NCBI GenBank assembly: GCA_022820805.1
Contig: JAJEEV010000007.1
Location: 1 to 64,000 of the forward strand
DNA: 64,000 nt
Direction of reading: 5' to 3'
From: Acidimicrobiia bacterium
GTDB taxonomy: Bacteria > Actinomycetota > Acidimicrobiia > Acidimicrobiales > Aldehydirespiratoraceae
This document shows, in pieces, positions 16,372 to 25,044 of this stretch. The notes under the pieces are model-generated. The model was given only the letters and a program-made list of their open reading frames with translations. It was not told the DNA's origin and did no database searches. A program made the translations under genes and the position numbers. Position 1 is the stretch's first letter. Each line of letters starts with the position of its first letter.

Positions 16372-17319
16372 TCAGACGTTGAGGAGATCCCGGGCGCCGG
16401 TGTCGCTGGAGGGGTGACGCAGCTTCGACATCGCCCGGGCCTCGATCTGGCGGATCCGCTCCCGGGTGAGGTTGAAGTGCTCGCCCACCTCCTCAAGGGT
16501 GCGAGGCTCGCCCCGATCGAGGCCGAAACGCAGCTTGAGGATGTCGCGCTCGCGCTCGTCCAGGGGCGACAGCAGGCGCATGATCTCGTTGGGCAGCATC
16601 GTGGTGGCGGCCGTGTCGAAGGGCGAGTCGATGGAGCGGTCCTCCACCACATCGCCCAGCTCGGCGTCGCCGTCCTGGCGCAGCGGCTCCGAAAGCGACA
16701 GCGGCTCGGACTGGAAGCGCAGCGCCTCGGTGACCTTGTCCTCGGGCATCTCCACCTCGGCGGCCAGCTCCGACAGCGTGGGCGGGCGCCCGTACTTGAG
16801 CTCGAGGCGGGAGCGGGCCTTCTGGAGGCGGGCCAGCGTGTCGCCGGCATGCACCGGCAGGCGGATGGTGCGGCCGGTGTTGGCGATCCCCCGGGTGATG
16901 GCCTGGCGGATCCACCACGTGGCGTAGGTGGAGAACTTGAACCCCTTGCGCCAGTCGAACTTCTCGACGGCGTGCATCAGCCCGAGGTTGCCCTCCTGGA
17001 TCAGGTCGAGCAGCGGCAGCCCCGACGCCTGGTACTTCTTGGCGATCGACACCACCAGCCGCAGGTTCGACTGTACGAACGTGCGCTCGGACTCCAGACC
17101 CCGGCGGTCCTTGCGGCGCAGGTCCCGGCGGCGGTGGTCGGTGAGCGAACCGGGAGTGGCCTCCTTGAGCTCTCGACGGGCTGCGGCGCCGATCTCGATC
17201 TCCTGCGCCAGCCGGACTTCGTCGTCCTTGGTCAGCAGCGGGTACTGGCCGATGTCGGTGAGATAGAGGCGGACCAGATCCTCCTCGTCTCGCTCGACAC
17301 GCTCTTTGACCTTGACCAC
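16372..17319 (-). CDS. Group-2 sigma-70 RNA polymerase sigma factor
   Basis: Sigma factor of the primary-like (RpoD/SigA/SigB) type that directs RNA polymerase to promoters. The 315-residue product has region 1.2 (DLVRLYLTDIGQYPLLT), region 2 (NLRLVVSIAKKY, GNLGLMHAVEKFD, FSTYATWWIRQAI for -10 recognition), region 3 (GRPPTLSELA) and region 4 (RERDILKLRFGL, TLEEVGEHFNLTRERIRQIE for -35 recognition). It lacks the long N-terminal extension of the main vegetative sigma factor of actinobacteria, so it is more likely an alternative group-2 factor. The start is GTG 17319. Confidence 0.85.
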   Translation of the reverse strand: MVKVKERVERDEEDLVRLYLTDIGQYPLLTKDDEVRLAQEIEIGAAARRELKEATPGSLTDHRRRDLRRKDRRGLESERTFVQSNLRLVVSIAKKYQASGLPLLDLIQEGNLGLMHAVEKFDWRKGFKFSTYATWWIRQAITRGIANTGRTIRLPVHAGDTLARLQKARSRLELKYGRPPTLSELAAEVEMPEDKVTEALRFQSEPLSLSEPLRQDGDAELGDVVEDRSIDSPFDTAATTMLPNEIMRLLSPLDERERDILKLRFGLDRGEPRTLEEVGEHFNLTRERIRQIEARAMSKLRHPSSDTGARDLLNV

Positions 17320-17479
17320 TTACCCCCACTCCGGGTCCCGCGGAGCCAGCCACGCCGATCACTGCCCCGCTCGCCATCGACGGGTTGAACGATAACGACG
17401 TTTTGCCCGTCGCCAACCACGCCCGGCTCCGAAACTGCCGCGAGGGCGCTGTTTGAAGGTGCCCGCGGCCGGCGGCCCC

Positions 17480-18028
17480 TCAGGCCCAGGCGGCGGGACG
17501 CAGCAGCGAACGCCCGACGACGCCGCCCACCGTTGCCAGCCTGCGCTCGACCGCCGCAGCCGCCTCGCTCGACTCCGGGGTGTGCGCGGCATCGCCGGGT
17601 CGGTCGCGGTCCAGATCGTGGCTGAGCGAGTCGGCCGCCGTCGCCAGGGCGGCGTCGCAGTGGGGCGCGGCGTGATCGCCGATGTCCCGGTATGCGCCGA
17701 GGAGCTGCGGCACCAGCACGTCCCTGGCCACCGCGAGCCGCTCCGTGGTGCCTCGGATCGCCGCGATCTCGTCCAGAGCGCCCGTCACCGACGCATCGGC
17801 GGGCGTGGCCTGCCGCCACGCCGCGAGCCGCTCGGAATCGGGCTGGAGCCCGTCGAGCACGTCGCGGTGAGCGGCGAGACGGCGGCTCAAGACCGTCATC
17901 TCGACCGCGAACGCGGTCGCACCGGCATCGGTCGCCCATGCCTCGAAGATCTCCGATAGGCGGCCGCAGGCCCACCGCAGCGCCGACACCAACTGGGCGG
18001 TCTGGACCGCGCTGTAGCCCGGACTCAC
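17480..18028 (-). CDS. Helical protein of unknown function
   Basis: A 182-residue, Ala-rich, mostly helical protein (SALRWACGRLSEIFEAW, then several 25-30-residue amphipathic helices). The spacing of acidic residues and His, for example EIFEAW, AAHRDVLDGL and DIGDHAAPHC, recalls four-helix ferritin-like folds. No full metal motif can be asserted. It starts with ATG 18028, 3 bp after the family 2 repeat, in a position matching the LLM gene at 6184. I do not recognise the family. Confidence 0.5.
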   Translation of the reverse strand: MSPGYSAVQTAQLVSALRWACGRLSEIFEAWATDAGATAFAVEMTVLSRRLAAHRDVLDGLQPDSERLAAWRQATPADASVTGALDEIAAIRGTTERLAVARDVLVPQLLGAYRDIGDHAAPHCDAALATAADSLSHDLDRDRPGDAAHTPESSEAAAAVERRLATVGGVVGRSLLRPAAWA

Positions 18029-18030
18029 TC

Positions 18031-18173
18031 AGAGGCCGAGCGAGTAGGCGGGATGACGCGGCCCATACGGCGCGAGGCCGTGGCCCGAGCGGCCCGTGAG
18101 CGAAGCGAACAAGAGCGGGAAAGACCCCGGTACGACACGACGGGCTAGCACCTACCCGCGCACCTTCTTAGGC
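18031..18173 (-). repeat. Dispersed repeat family 2, copy B
   Basis: Close copy of the block at 6197-6341, with several substitutions. The stop codon of the NAD synthetase gene (TAA, 18168-18170) lies inside its distal end, in the shared string CTTCTTAGGCG. It fills the whole gap between two minus-strand genes. Confidence 0.85.
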
Positions 18174-19994
18174 GTCACCGGACCGGAAGCGGTTCACGAT
18201 CGGCATGCGCCGGTCGCGGCCGAACGCCCGGCCGGTGAGCCGGGGGCCGATCGGCGTCTGGCGACGCTTGTACTCGGCGATGTCGACCAGCCGGCACACC
18301 CGTTCCACCACCTCTCGGGGCGCGATCGCGGCCTCCTGGATCTCGCCCACCGTCCGCAGATCCTCCACGTAGAGCCGCAGGATCGGGTCGAGCACGTCAT
18401 AGGGGGGCAGCGACTGGTCGTCGCGCTGGCCGGGGGCCAGCTCCGCCGACGGCGCCTTGGCCAGCACCGTCTCGGGGATGAGCTCGCCGCCGGCCTGCTG
18501 GTTGCGCCACCGGCACAGCTCGTACACCTCCAGCTTCCAGAGGTCCGAGACGACCGCGAAGGCCCCGGCGGTGTCACCGTAGAGCGTCGAATAGCCAACC
18601 GCCAGCTCGCTCTTGTTGCCGGTCGTCAGCACCAGCCAGCCGTGCTCGTTCGCCAGCGCCATGAGGGTCACGCCCCGGATGCGGGACTGGAGGTTCTGGT
18701 CGGTGATGCCTCCGGTGTCGAGCCCGCCCCGCAGACCGGTCTCGATCATCTCGGCCAGCGCGGCGTGGCCGGGCTCGATGCCGACGATGACGGCGTCGAT
18801 GCCGAGGTTGGCGGACAGCTTCTCGGCGTCGGTCACCGAATGCTCGCTGGAGTGGCGCGACGGCATGAGCACGCCGTGGACGTGGTCGGGGCCGAGGGCG
18901 TCCACCGCGATGGTCGCGGTCAGCGACGAGTCCACGCCACCGGACAGGCCCACGCACACGTCGCTGAACCCGCTCTTGTGCACGTAGTCGCGGGTGGCCA
19001 GCGTCAACGCGGCCCACCGCTGGGCGTTCGGGTCCAGGGGCGCCGCCAGCGGGGCGGCCATCGAGCCGCGGCCCGGGTCGGGGGACGCCGCCGATGTCAC
19101 CGGCTCGATCCCGGACGGGCCGGCGGCGCCGGTCACCGGCGGCCTGGGCGGCAGGTCCAGGTCGAAGACGTCGACGGTCTCGGAGAACGACACGCACCGG
19201 GCCGTCACCGCCCCGTCGGCGCCGACGACGAAGGAACCGCCGTCGAACACCAGCTCGTCCTGGCCCCCCACCAGGTTCACGCACACCACGCCCACGCCAG
19301 CCTCGGCGGCCCGCCGGCCGATCACCCGCTCGCGGGCGGCCTGCTTGCCGACCCGGAACGGCGACCCGTTGACGTTCACCACCAGCTGCGCGCCGGCGCG
19401 GGCCAGGTCGCTCACCGGGCCGTCGGGCACCCAGGCGTCCTCGCAGACCGTGACCCCGACGATGGCGCCACCGATCTCGAACAGCGGCGGCGGCTCGACC
19501 CCTGGACGGAAGTGGCGCAACTCGTCGAACACGTCGTAGTTGGGCAGGTGGCGCTTGCGGTAGAGGCCGCGCACCTCGCCGCCCGCGCAGACCGCCACCG
19601 CGTTGTAGGCCTCGCTGAAGCTCTCCACACCGGCCATGTCGGGCACGGCGCGGCCCGACTCGCCCGATCCGTCGACGAAGCCGACCACCGCCGCGCACGC
19701 GCCGGTCGTCGCGGCGAGGCGATCGAGCGCGGCCCGGCTGGCGGCGACGAAGCCGGGCCGCAGCACCAGGTCCTCGGCCGGGTAGCCGGTGATGGCCAGC
19801 TCGGGCAGGACGGCGACATCGGCGCCGGCCGCTTCGGCCCGGGCCAGCGCGTCGGCGGCGAGTGCCACGTTGCCGTCGAGATCCCCGACGGTGGGGTTGA
19901 CCTGGCAGATCGCCACCCTCAGCCGGCCGGGACCGGCTACGCGGGACGCGGCGGCTGGGACCGGCCGGGCTGCCTCGGAGGCGCCGGCGGCCAT
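18168..19994 (-). CDS. nadE: Glutamine-dependent NAD+ synthetase
   Basis: Catalyses the last step of NAD+ synthesis, amidating nicotinic acid adenine dinucleotide with ammonia drawn from glutamine. The 608-residue product has an N-terminal nitrilase-type glutaminase domain (LPELAITGYPAEDL with its Glu, KRHLPNYDVFDE with its Lys, and VCEDAW with the nucleophile Cys). The C-terminal synthetase domain has the ATP-pyrophosphatase loop GLSGGVDSS and the TTGNKSELAVGYSTLYGD motif. The middle linker is Pro/Gly-rich. It lies 13 bp downstream of glnII on the same strand, linking amide nitrogen supply and use. Confidence 0.93.
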   Translation of the reverse strand: MAAGASEAARPVPAAASRVAGPGRLRVAICQVNPTVGDLDGNVALAADALARAEAAGADVAVLPELAITGYPAEDLVLRPGFVAASRAALDRLAATTGACAAVVGFVDGSGESGRAVPDMAGVESFSEAYNAVAVCAGGEVRGLYRKRHLPNYDVFDELRHFRPGVEPPPLFEIGGAIVGVTVCEDAWVPDGPVSDLARAGAQLVVNVNGSPFRVGKQAARERVIGRRAAEAGVGVVCVNLVGGQDELVFDGGSFVVGADGAVTARCVSFSETVDVFDLDLPPRPPVTGAAGPSGIEPVTSAASPDPGRGSMAAPLAAPLDPNAQRWAALTLATRDYVHKSGFSDVCVGLSGGVDSSLTATIAVDALGPDHVHGVLMPSRHSSEHSVTDAEKLSANLGIDAVIVGIEPGHAALAEMIETGLRGGLDTGGITDQNLQSRIRGVTLMALANEHGWLVLTTGNKSELAVGYSTLYGDTAGAFAVVSDLWKLEVYELCRWRNQQAGGELIPETVLAKAPSAELAPGQRDDQSLPPYDVLDPILRLYVEDLRTVGEIQEAAIAPREVVERVCRLVDIAEYKRRQTPIGPRLTGRAFGRDRRMPIVNRFRSGDA

Positions 19995-20007
19995 CGCAGG
20001 CCGTCGG

Positions 20008-21030
20008 TTAGTTGTAGCCGACGAGGGCTTCGCAGATGGTTCTCGTCAGCAGGGTGGTGACGTGGTAGGGGTCGGCGTTGGCGTTGGGCCGGCGGTCCTC
20101 AATGTAGCCCTTGCCCTCGCGTGCGACCTGCCACGGGATCCGCACCGACGCGCCGCGGTCCGACACCCCGTAGGAGTACTGGTCGTAGCGCTCGGTCTCA
20201 TGCTCACCGGTGAGGCGGAACTCGATGCCGGCGCCGTATCCGGCCAGGTGCTCCTCGGGCTTGCCGGCCATACCGAGGGCCTCGCAGGCCGCGATGATCG
20301 GCTCATAGCTCTCGCGCATCGCCTTGGTGGAGAAGTTGCTGTGCATGCCCGCACCGTTCCAGTCGCCCAGCATCGGCTTGGGCTCGATGGTCACCTCGAT
20401 GCCGTGCTTCTCGGCGAGTCGGAACAGCAGGTAGCGGGCCACCCACACATGGTCGGCCACTGTGACGGTGTCCAGGGGCCCGATCTGGAACTCCCACTGG
20501 CCGGGCATGACCTCGGCGTTGGTGCCGGCGATGCCCAGACCGGCCTGGATGCAGGCGGTGGTGTGCTCCTCGATCAGCTCGCGACCGGAGATGCGGCCCG
20601 CACCGACCCCGCAGTAGTACGGGCCCTGCGGCGGCGGGAAGCCCGACGGCGGGAACCCCGCCGGCCACCTGGTGATGGCGTCCAGCAGCGTGTACTCCTG
20701 CTCGAGGCCGAACATCGGAGCCTGGTCCTTGTACTTCTCGTACACGGCCAGGCACTCGGCGCGGCGGTTGGTGGGATGCGGCGACAGGTCATGGGTCAGC
20801 AGCGTCTCGCACAGGACCAGGATGTTGTCGCCGCCCCGGATGGGGTCGCCGCACGTGAACACCGGCTTGAGGACGACGTCGGAGTTGTCGCCGGTGGCCT
20901 GGTTCGTCGAAGAGCCGTCGAAGCCCCAGATCGGGGGCTCCTCATCGTTGTCGACGATCTTCGTCTTGCTGCGAATCTCGCCCGCCGGCTGGTTGCCGTC
21001 AATCCACAAGTACTCGGCCCGATAGGTCAC
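20008..21030 (-). CDS. glnII: Type II glutamine synthetase
   Basis: Makes glutamine from glutamate, ammonia and ATP. At 340 residues, and with the sequence AEYLWIDGN at the start, WGFDGSSTNQA and LCETL early on, FGLEQEYTLLD at the metal site and GDWNGAGMHSNFSTKAMRE in the ATP/glutamate site, it is the short GSII form found in eukaryotes and some actinobacteria and rhizobia. The 440-470-residue GSI form is different. GSII lacks the adenylylation loop control of GSI. The ATG at 21030 has GGAGG a few bases upstream. It heads an operon with nadE. Confidence 0.93.
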   Translation of the reverse strand: MTYRAEYLWIDGNQPAGEIRSKTKIVDNDEEPPIWGFDGSSTNQATGDNSDVVLKPVFTCGDPIRGGDNILVLCETLLTHDLSPHPTNRRAECLAVYEKYKDQAPMFGLEQEYTLLDAITRWPAGFPPSGFPPPQGPYYCGVGAGRISGRELIEEHTTACIQAGLGIAGTNAEVMPGQWEFQIGPLDTVTVADHVWVARYLLFRLAEKHGIEVTIEPKPMLGDWNGAGMHSNFSTKAMRESYEPIIAACEALGMAGKPEEHLAGYGAGIEFRLTGEHETERYDQYSYGVSDRGASVRIPWQVAREGKGYIEDRRPNANADPYHVTTLLTRTICEALVGYN

Positions 21031-21121
21031 GTCGCCTCCTTGGTGGGTTGGGTGCTTACGAAGTTTGGGACCTGATCGAGGCTACCGGCCCGAAGGGCGA
21101 GCCAGCACCCGGCAGCGGGAC

Positions 21122-21898
21122 CTACGCGCCGTTCTGGGCCCACCAGTCGTCGAGCCGGGCCAGCAGCTCGTCGGGGGGAAGCTCGCCCTCGGAGCGCTTC
21201 AGTTCCAGCAGCCAGGCCAGCGCCCGGCCGACGTCGGGTCCCGGCGCCAGGCCGAGATGGGCCATGACCGCGCCGCCGTCGATCTGGGGCCGCTCCGCCG
21301 CCCGGCGCTCGGCCTCGGCAAGCTCCGCGATGCGGCGCTCGAGATCGTCGATCTGGCGGTGGAGGTCGGCCTCCCTCTGCAGGTTCCGGGTGGTGCAGTC
21401 CGAACGAACCAGCTGGTTTAGCCGACCCAGCAGCGGTCCCGCGTCCCGGGCGTAGCGGCGCACCGCGGCGTCGCTCCAGCCCGCGGCGTAGCCCTTGAAA
21501 CGGCCCGACAGCCGCACCAGCTCGCTCACGTCGTCCACCGTCTGTTCATCGAAGCTGAGCGCGGTCAGACGCTTGCGGGTCATCCGGGCGCCGACAGCCT
21601 CGTGGTGGCGGAAGGTGACCTCGCCGTGCTCGAAGCTGCGGGTGCGGGGCTTGCCTATGTCGTGGAACAGCGCAGCGAGACGAACCACGACGTCATCAGG
21701 TGTTTTGGCCACCACCGCGATGGTGTGGGCGAGCACGTCCTTGTGCCTGTGGATCGGGTCTTGTTCCATCCTCAGGGCGGGCAGCTCGGGAACGATCTCA
21801 GCCATCCGCCCGGCATCGATGGCAGACCACAGTCGGGGCGCGGGATCGTCACCGCTGACCAGATGGCACAACTCCGTGCAAGGGTCCACTCCCGTCAC
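21122..21898 (-). CDS. HD-domain protein resembling the C-terminal half of CCA-adding enzyme
   Basis: The product of about 258 residues starts with the segment that in tRNA nucleotidyltransferases precedes the HD domain (IVPELPALRM, HRHKDVLAHTIAVV). The metal-binding HD site follows (LAALFHDIGKPRTRSF, TFRHHEAVGA), and a charged helical tail ends the chain. The nucleotidyltransferase head (GGxVRD) is missing. The protein is therefore an HD hydrolase of CCA-enzyme origin, not a CCA-adding enzyme. The frame stays open upstream to 22369, but that part is antisense to the lipoprotein gene. I place the start at GTG 21898, with GTG 21889 as alternative. Confidence 0.65.
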   Translation of the reverse strand: MTGVDPCTELCHLVSGDDPAPRLWSAIDAGRMAEIVPELPALRMEQDPIHRHKDVLAHTIAVVAKTPDDVVVRLAALFHDIGKPRTRSFEHGEVTFRHHEAVGARMTRKRLTALSFDEQTVDDVSELVRLSGRFKGYAAGWSDAAVRRYARDAGPLLGRLNQLVRSDCTTRNLQREADLHRQIDDLERRIAELAEAERRAAERPQIDGGAVMAHLGLAPGPDVGRALAWLLELKRSEGELPPDELLARLDDWWAQNGA

Positions 21899-21995
21899 CG
21901 CAGAACAGCCTATGATCGCGCCGCACTGTTCGACCTTGCGAATACGGCGGGGCTGAACGAAACTTGTATGGTGGACACCTGGAGAGGAGTTCCAC

Positions 21996-22664
21996 ATGCG
22001 TTCACTGAGGCTCGGGGTTGCCATACTCGCGCTGGTGCTCGTCGCGGCGGCGTGCAGCGACGACGGAGAAGACGGGGAGGCGGTCCTCGAGGAGGTACCC
22101 GAGACGACGACGACTCGGGCGGCCCCCACCACGACCGAGGACGTGCCCGTCACGACGCCGACGGCGGCTCCCGAGACCCCCACGACCACTGCCGCCCCGG
22201 TGGAGGAAGAGGTTCCCGAGACCCCCGCGACCACTGCCGCTCCGTCGGTCGGCGCAGCTCCCCCGCCGCCACCGAGCAACCTCAAGTGCATCGCCGGCAC
22301 CCGGGACAACGAGCTTCTGGTGGAGTTCGACGCCCTTCCCAATCCGTCCGACATCCTCAAGATCCGCACCTACCTGCAGGTCGACGGTGAGCCGGTCCTG
22401 ACCAACGGCGAGTTCGACGTCGGTCAGGTCGACCGCGGCGGCAGCAACCGCTGGGCTGCGCCGGTGCGCAGCGTCCCGGCCAACGTTCCGGTGAAGCTCT
22501 ACGCAACCTCGTTCAACCAGCTCGGCCAGGAGTCCGGCTGGTACAGCGTTGACGGCGTCTACACCGCGGCGGGAGCGCCCTGCGGCACCACCGCCGACAT
22601 CGTGTTGCCGCCCCCCACCTGCACCGCCGGCTGCGACGAGGAAGAGGGCGAGCCGGGCGCCTAG
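21996..22664 (+). CDS. Thr/Pro-linker lipoprotein
   Basis: Secreted lipoprotein of 222 residues. The signal ends VLVAAAC (Cys20), followed by an acidic/Thr-rich, Pro-rich linker (repeats of the type ETPxTTAAP) to about residue 90. A globular domain (SNLKCIAGTRDNELLVEF to YSVDGVY) with fibronectin-III-like alternating strands follows, and a C-terminal tail with two more Cys. GGAGAGGAG precedes the ATG. The function is unknown. It is a typical surface protein of this lineage, in the same direction as the DUF4349 lipoprotein that follows. Confidence 0.75.
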   Translation: MRSLRLGVAILALVLVAAACSDDGEDGEAVLEEVPETTTTRAAPTTTEDVPVTTPTAAPETPTTTAAPVEEEVPETPATTAAPSVGAAPPPPPSNLKCIAGTRDNELLVEFDALPNPSDILKIRTYLQVDGEPVLTNGEFDVGQVDRGGSNRWAAPVRSVPANVPVKLYATSFNQLGQESGWYSVDGVYTAAGAPCGTTADIVLPPPTCTAGCDEEEGEPGA

Positions 22665-22744
22665 CCAGTTCGCAGACCCGGCCGGGAACCTGACGGGCCC
22701 GGCCAGCGTCATAGGTGTCAACCGTTCAAGTCGGGAGGACACCT

Positions 22745-24277
22745 ATGCATGATGCGCACACCCCTCGAGCAACAGACCGAGCGCGCCGCGGCCGCAACCC
22801 GCTATTGCTCGTCGTCGCGCTGCTGAGCGCAGCGCTGGTGCTGTTCAGCGCCTGCGCGGGCGACGACGACGACAGCGACACCTCGGCAACCCTTGAGCGC
22901 GCCTCCGCCGACTCGCCGGCTGACTTCGCGACGGCCGAGGAGGCCCCCGAGAGCGAGTCAGCCCCAGCCGAGGCTGACTCTGCCGGTGAGTCGTCCCGAC
23001 TCCAGGCGGGAGCCGATGACGGCGCGCTGGCTGTTCCGACCGCGCTGACGCCCGCCGATCTGGGACGCGAGATCGTGTACCGGGCCACCATCAGCGTGCA
23101 GGCCGACGACGTGGCCGCGGCCAGCGACGCGGCGGTGGCCATCGTCCAAGGACTGGGCGGGCTCGTGTTCTCCCAGACGACCCAGACCGAGCCCCGGCCC
23201 TCGGCCCAGATCACCTTCAAGGTGCTGCCCGCCGACTTCTCGACCGCGCTGGACCGTCTGGCCGGGGTGGGGAAGCTGGTCGACCAGTCGATCAGCGCCG
23301 ACGACGTCACCGAGCGGGTCGTCGATCTCGAGAGCCGTATCAGCACCGCCGAGACGAGCGTGACCCGCCTGCGCAGGCTGCTGGAGGAGGCGGTCGAGCT
23401 CGAGGACGTGGCCCAGATCGAGCGGGAGCTGCTGGACCGCGAGACCACCCTGGAGGTGCTGCGGGGCCAGCTGCGCACCCTGCGCGACCAGGTCGACCTG
23501 GCCACCATCACGCTGACCATCCACCAGTCCCCCACGGTGTTGCCCGACACCGGGATCGAGGCCCGCATGTGGGTCTCCGACGACGCGGAGGACCCGTGCC
23601 TGGGGTCCGGGCACTTCTCCGCCGACCCGGACTCGACCGTGTACTTCTGTCTGGAGGTGGAGAACACCGGCGCCTCGGCGCTGACCGGCGTGTCGCTCCG
23701 TTCCCGCAGCGTGCGCCTCGACGTCGACGCCTTCGAGACGGTGCAGGGCAGCCTCGACCGGATCGAACCGGGCGGGCTGCTCGTGACTGTTCTGGAGGTG
23801 CCCATCATCGACGGCCGCCTCGCGGGTCGCGTGGCCACCCGGGGCCTGGAGATCGGGATGGAGGTCAAGGCCATCCCGGTGGACGCGAACGGCGAAGCGC
23901 TTCAGGAGATCGCCACCGAGACCTACGTATGGCTCGACTCGGACATCGACGAGTCACTGCCGGGGTTCACCGACTCGATCTCCGAGGGCGCCGGATTCCT
24001 GCGCACCATCGTGGGCGTGGTCCTGGTCGTGGTCGGCGTGCTGGTGCCGTTCCTGCCCTTCATTGCCGTGATCGTCGCCCTCGTCTGGTGGCGCCGGCGG
24101 CGCCGCCGGTCCCGCCCCGAGCCCGCCCCCAAGCCGGAGCGCGAGCCGAGGTCCAGGCGGAAGAGGGCCAGGGCCAAGGCGTCGGCACCCCCGCCGCCCG
24201 CAGCCGCAGCCGCCCCGGCGCCCGCACGCCCACCGGAGCCGGAGGCTGGGCCAGAGCGCTCCGACGAGACGCCGTAG
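22745..24277 (+). CDS. DUF4349-domain lipoprotein with C-terminal membrane anchor
   Basis: The 510-residue product has a basic start, a signal/lipobox (LFSACAGDDDD), an acidic linker, and a DUF4349 domain (REIVYRATISVQADDV to a coiled coil around residues 195-265 containing VVDLESRISTAETSVTRLR). A second beta-rich part has two Cys. A membrane segment lies near residue 425-455, and the tail is basic and Pro/Ala-rich. The layout suggests a surface protein held at both ends. The ATG 22745 has GGGAGG 6 nt upstream, so the earlier in-frame GTG at 22715 is rejected. Function of DUF4349 is not established. Confidence 0.8.
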   Translation: MHDAHTPRATDRARRGRNPLLLVVALLSAALVLFSACAGDDDDSDTSATLERASADSPADFATAEEAPESESAPAEADSAGESSRLQAGADDGALAVPTALTPADLGREIVYRATISVQADDVAAASDAAVAIVQGLGGLVFSQTTQTEPRPSAQITFKVLPADFSTALDRLAGVGKLVDQSISADDVTERVVDLESRISTAETSVTRLRRLLEEAVELEDVAQIERELLDRETTLEVLRGQLRTLRDQVDLATITLTIHQSPTVLPDTGIEARMWVSDDAEDPCLGSGHFSADPDSTVYFCLEVENTGASALTGVSLRSRSVRLDVDAFETVQGSLDRIEPGGLLVTVLEVPIIDGRLAGRVATRGLEIGMEVKAIPVDANGEALQEIATETYVWLDSDIDESLPGFTDSISEGAGFLRTIVGVVLVVVGVLVPFLPFIAVIVALVWWRRRRRRSRPEPAPKPEREPRSRRKRARAKASAPPPPAAAAAPAPARPPEPEAGPERSDETP

Positions 24278-24311
24278 CCTGTCGCGGTCTGCCGCCGCGA
24301 GAGGAGCCGGT

Positions 24312-24761
24312 GTGGGTGTGACAGAGGAACGCAACAAGCAGATCGTGGCCCGGTACTGGGATGCGCTGTACTCCCACGACTGGGAGGCGGTAGGCGGGTT
24401 CTTCACCGCCGACGCCAACTACGTCGACGTCGGGACGGGCGAGTCGGGTGGAGGCGCCCACGGTCCGGCCCAGATCGTGGCCCGGCTGCGCTTGGGGCTG
24501 GAGCCCGTGGAGCGCCACACCCACGAGCCCGGACTGGTGGCGGCCGAGGGCTCGGTCGTGGCCACCGAGCACCTCGAGGTCTGGAGCTTCCACACCGGCG
24601 AGGTGATCAGGCACCCGTTCACCTCGATCATGGAACTCGACGACGACGGTCTGATCACCCGGTGGTGGGACTACTCCAACCTGTCGAACCTGCTCGACAA
24701 CGCCCCCCAGTGGTGGCTCGAGCACATCGCAGCCGGCTGGCGGTCGACCCTCGAGGCCTAG
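24312..24761 (+). CDS. SnoaL/NTF2-like fold protein
   Basis: A 149-residue protein with the cone-shaped NTF2/SnoaL fold used by small hydrolases, cyclases and isomerases. It has KQIVARYWDALYSHDWEAVGGFF at the N-terminus, the acidic ANYVDVGTGE loop, the central HGPAQIVARL helix, and VIRHPFTSIMELDDDGLITRWWDY. The substrate and reaction are unknown. GAGGAG precedes the GTG start. It converges with the membrane protein gene at 24793. Confidence 0.7.
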   Translation: MGVTEERNKQIVARYWDALYSHDWEAVGGFFTADANYVDVGTGESGGGAHGPAQIVARLRLGLEPVERHTHEPGLVAAEGSVVATEHLEVWSFHTGEVIRHPFTSIMELDDDGLITRWWDYSNLSNLLDNAPQWWLEHIAAGWRSTLEA

Positions 24762-24792
24762 ACGGAGCTGCGCCGGCGATCCGGTGACCGGG

Positions 24793-25044
24793 CTAGCCGC
24801 GCCGGCGTCTGCCGCGGGGTACCAGCGCTGCGATCATGGCCACGCCCACGGCGATGATGGCGCCCCCGACGACCAGCACCGGGTCGATGTCGGCCCAGAT
24901 GCGATCGGCCAGCGCCAGCAGAGCGATCGCGATGAGCAGCACGCCGGCCACGGCTGAGACCGCGTCGATGCGCCGCACGGTCCCCGGAGGCGACGGTGTC
25001 TCCTCGGCCTCGTCGTCGAGCATGTCGGTCTCCTCGTAGCTCAT
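24793..25044 (-). CDS. Two-helix membrane protein
   Basis: An 83-residue protein with an acidic cytoplasmic start (MSYEETDMLDDEAEE), two membrane segments (AVAGVLLIAIALLALADRIW and VLVVGGAIIAVGVAMIAALV) and a basic end. It overlaps the stop of the PspC-domain gene (ATGA at 25041-25044), so it is coexpressed with it. The pattern resembles a small partner of LiaF/PspC-type envelope-stress proteins. The function is not known. Confidence 0.65.
   Translation of the reverse strand: MSYEETDMLDDEAEETPSPPGTVRRIDAVSAVAGVLLIAIALLALADRIWADIDPVLVVGGAIIAVGVAMIAALVPRGRRRRG

Noticed and set aside
18096-20060. A long plus-strand frame opposite nadE (and similar long frames opposite the binding-protein, HypF and hydrogenase genes).
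   Set aside because: These are typical high-GC antisense frames with repetitive Gly/Arg/His/Gln composition and no motifs.
21899-22369. An N-terminal extension of the HD protein frame.
   Set aside because: It is antisense to the signal peptide and linker of the lipoprotein gene at 21996 and has only low-complexity composition.
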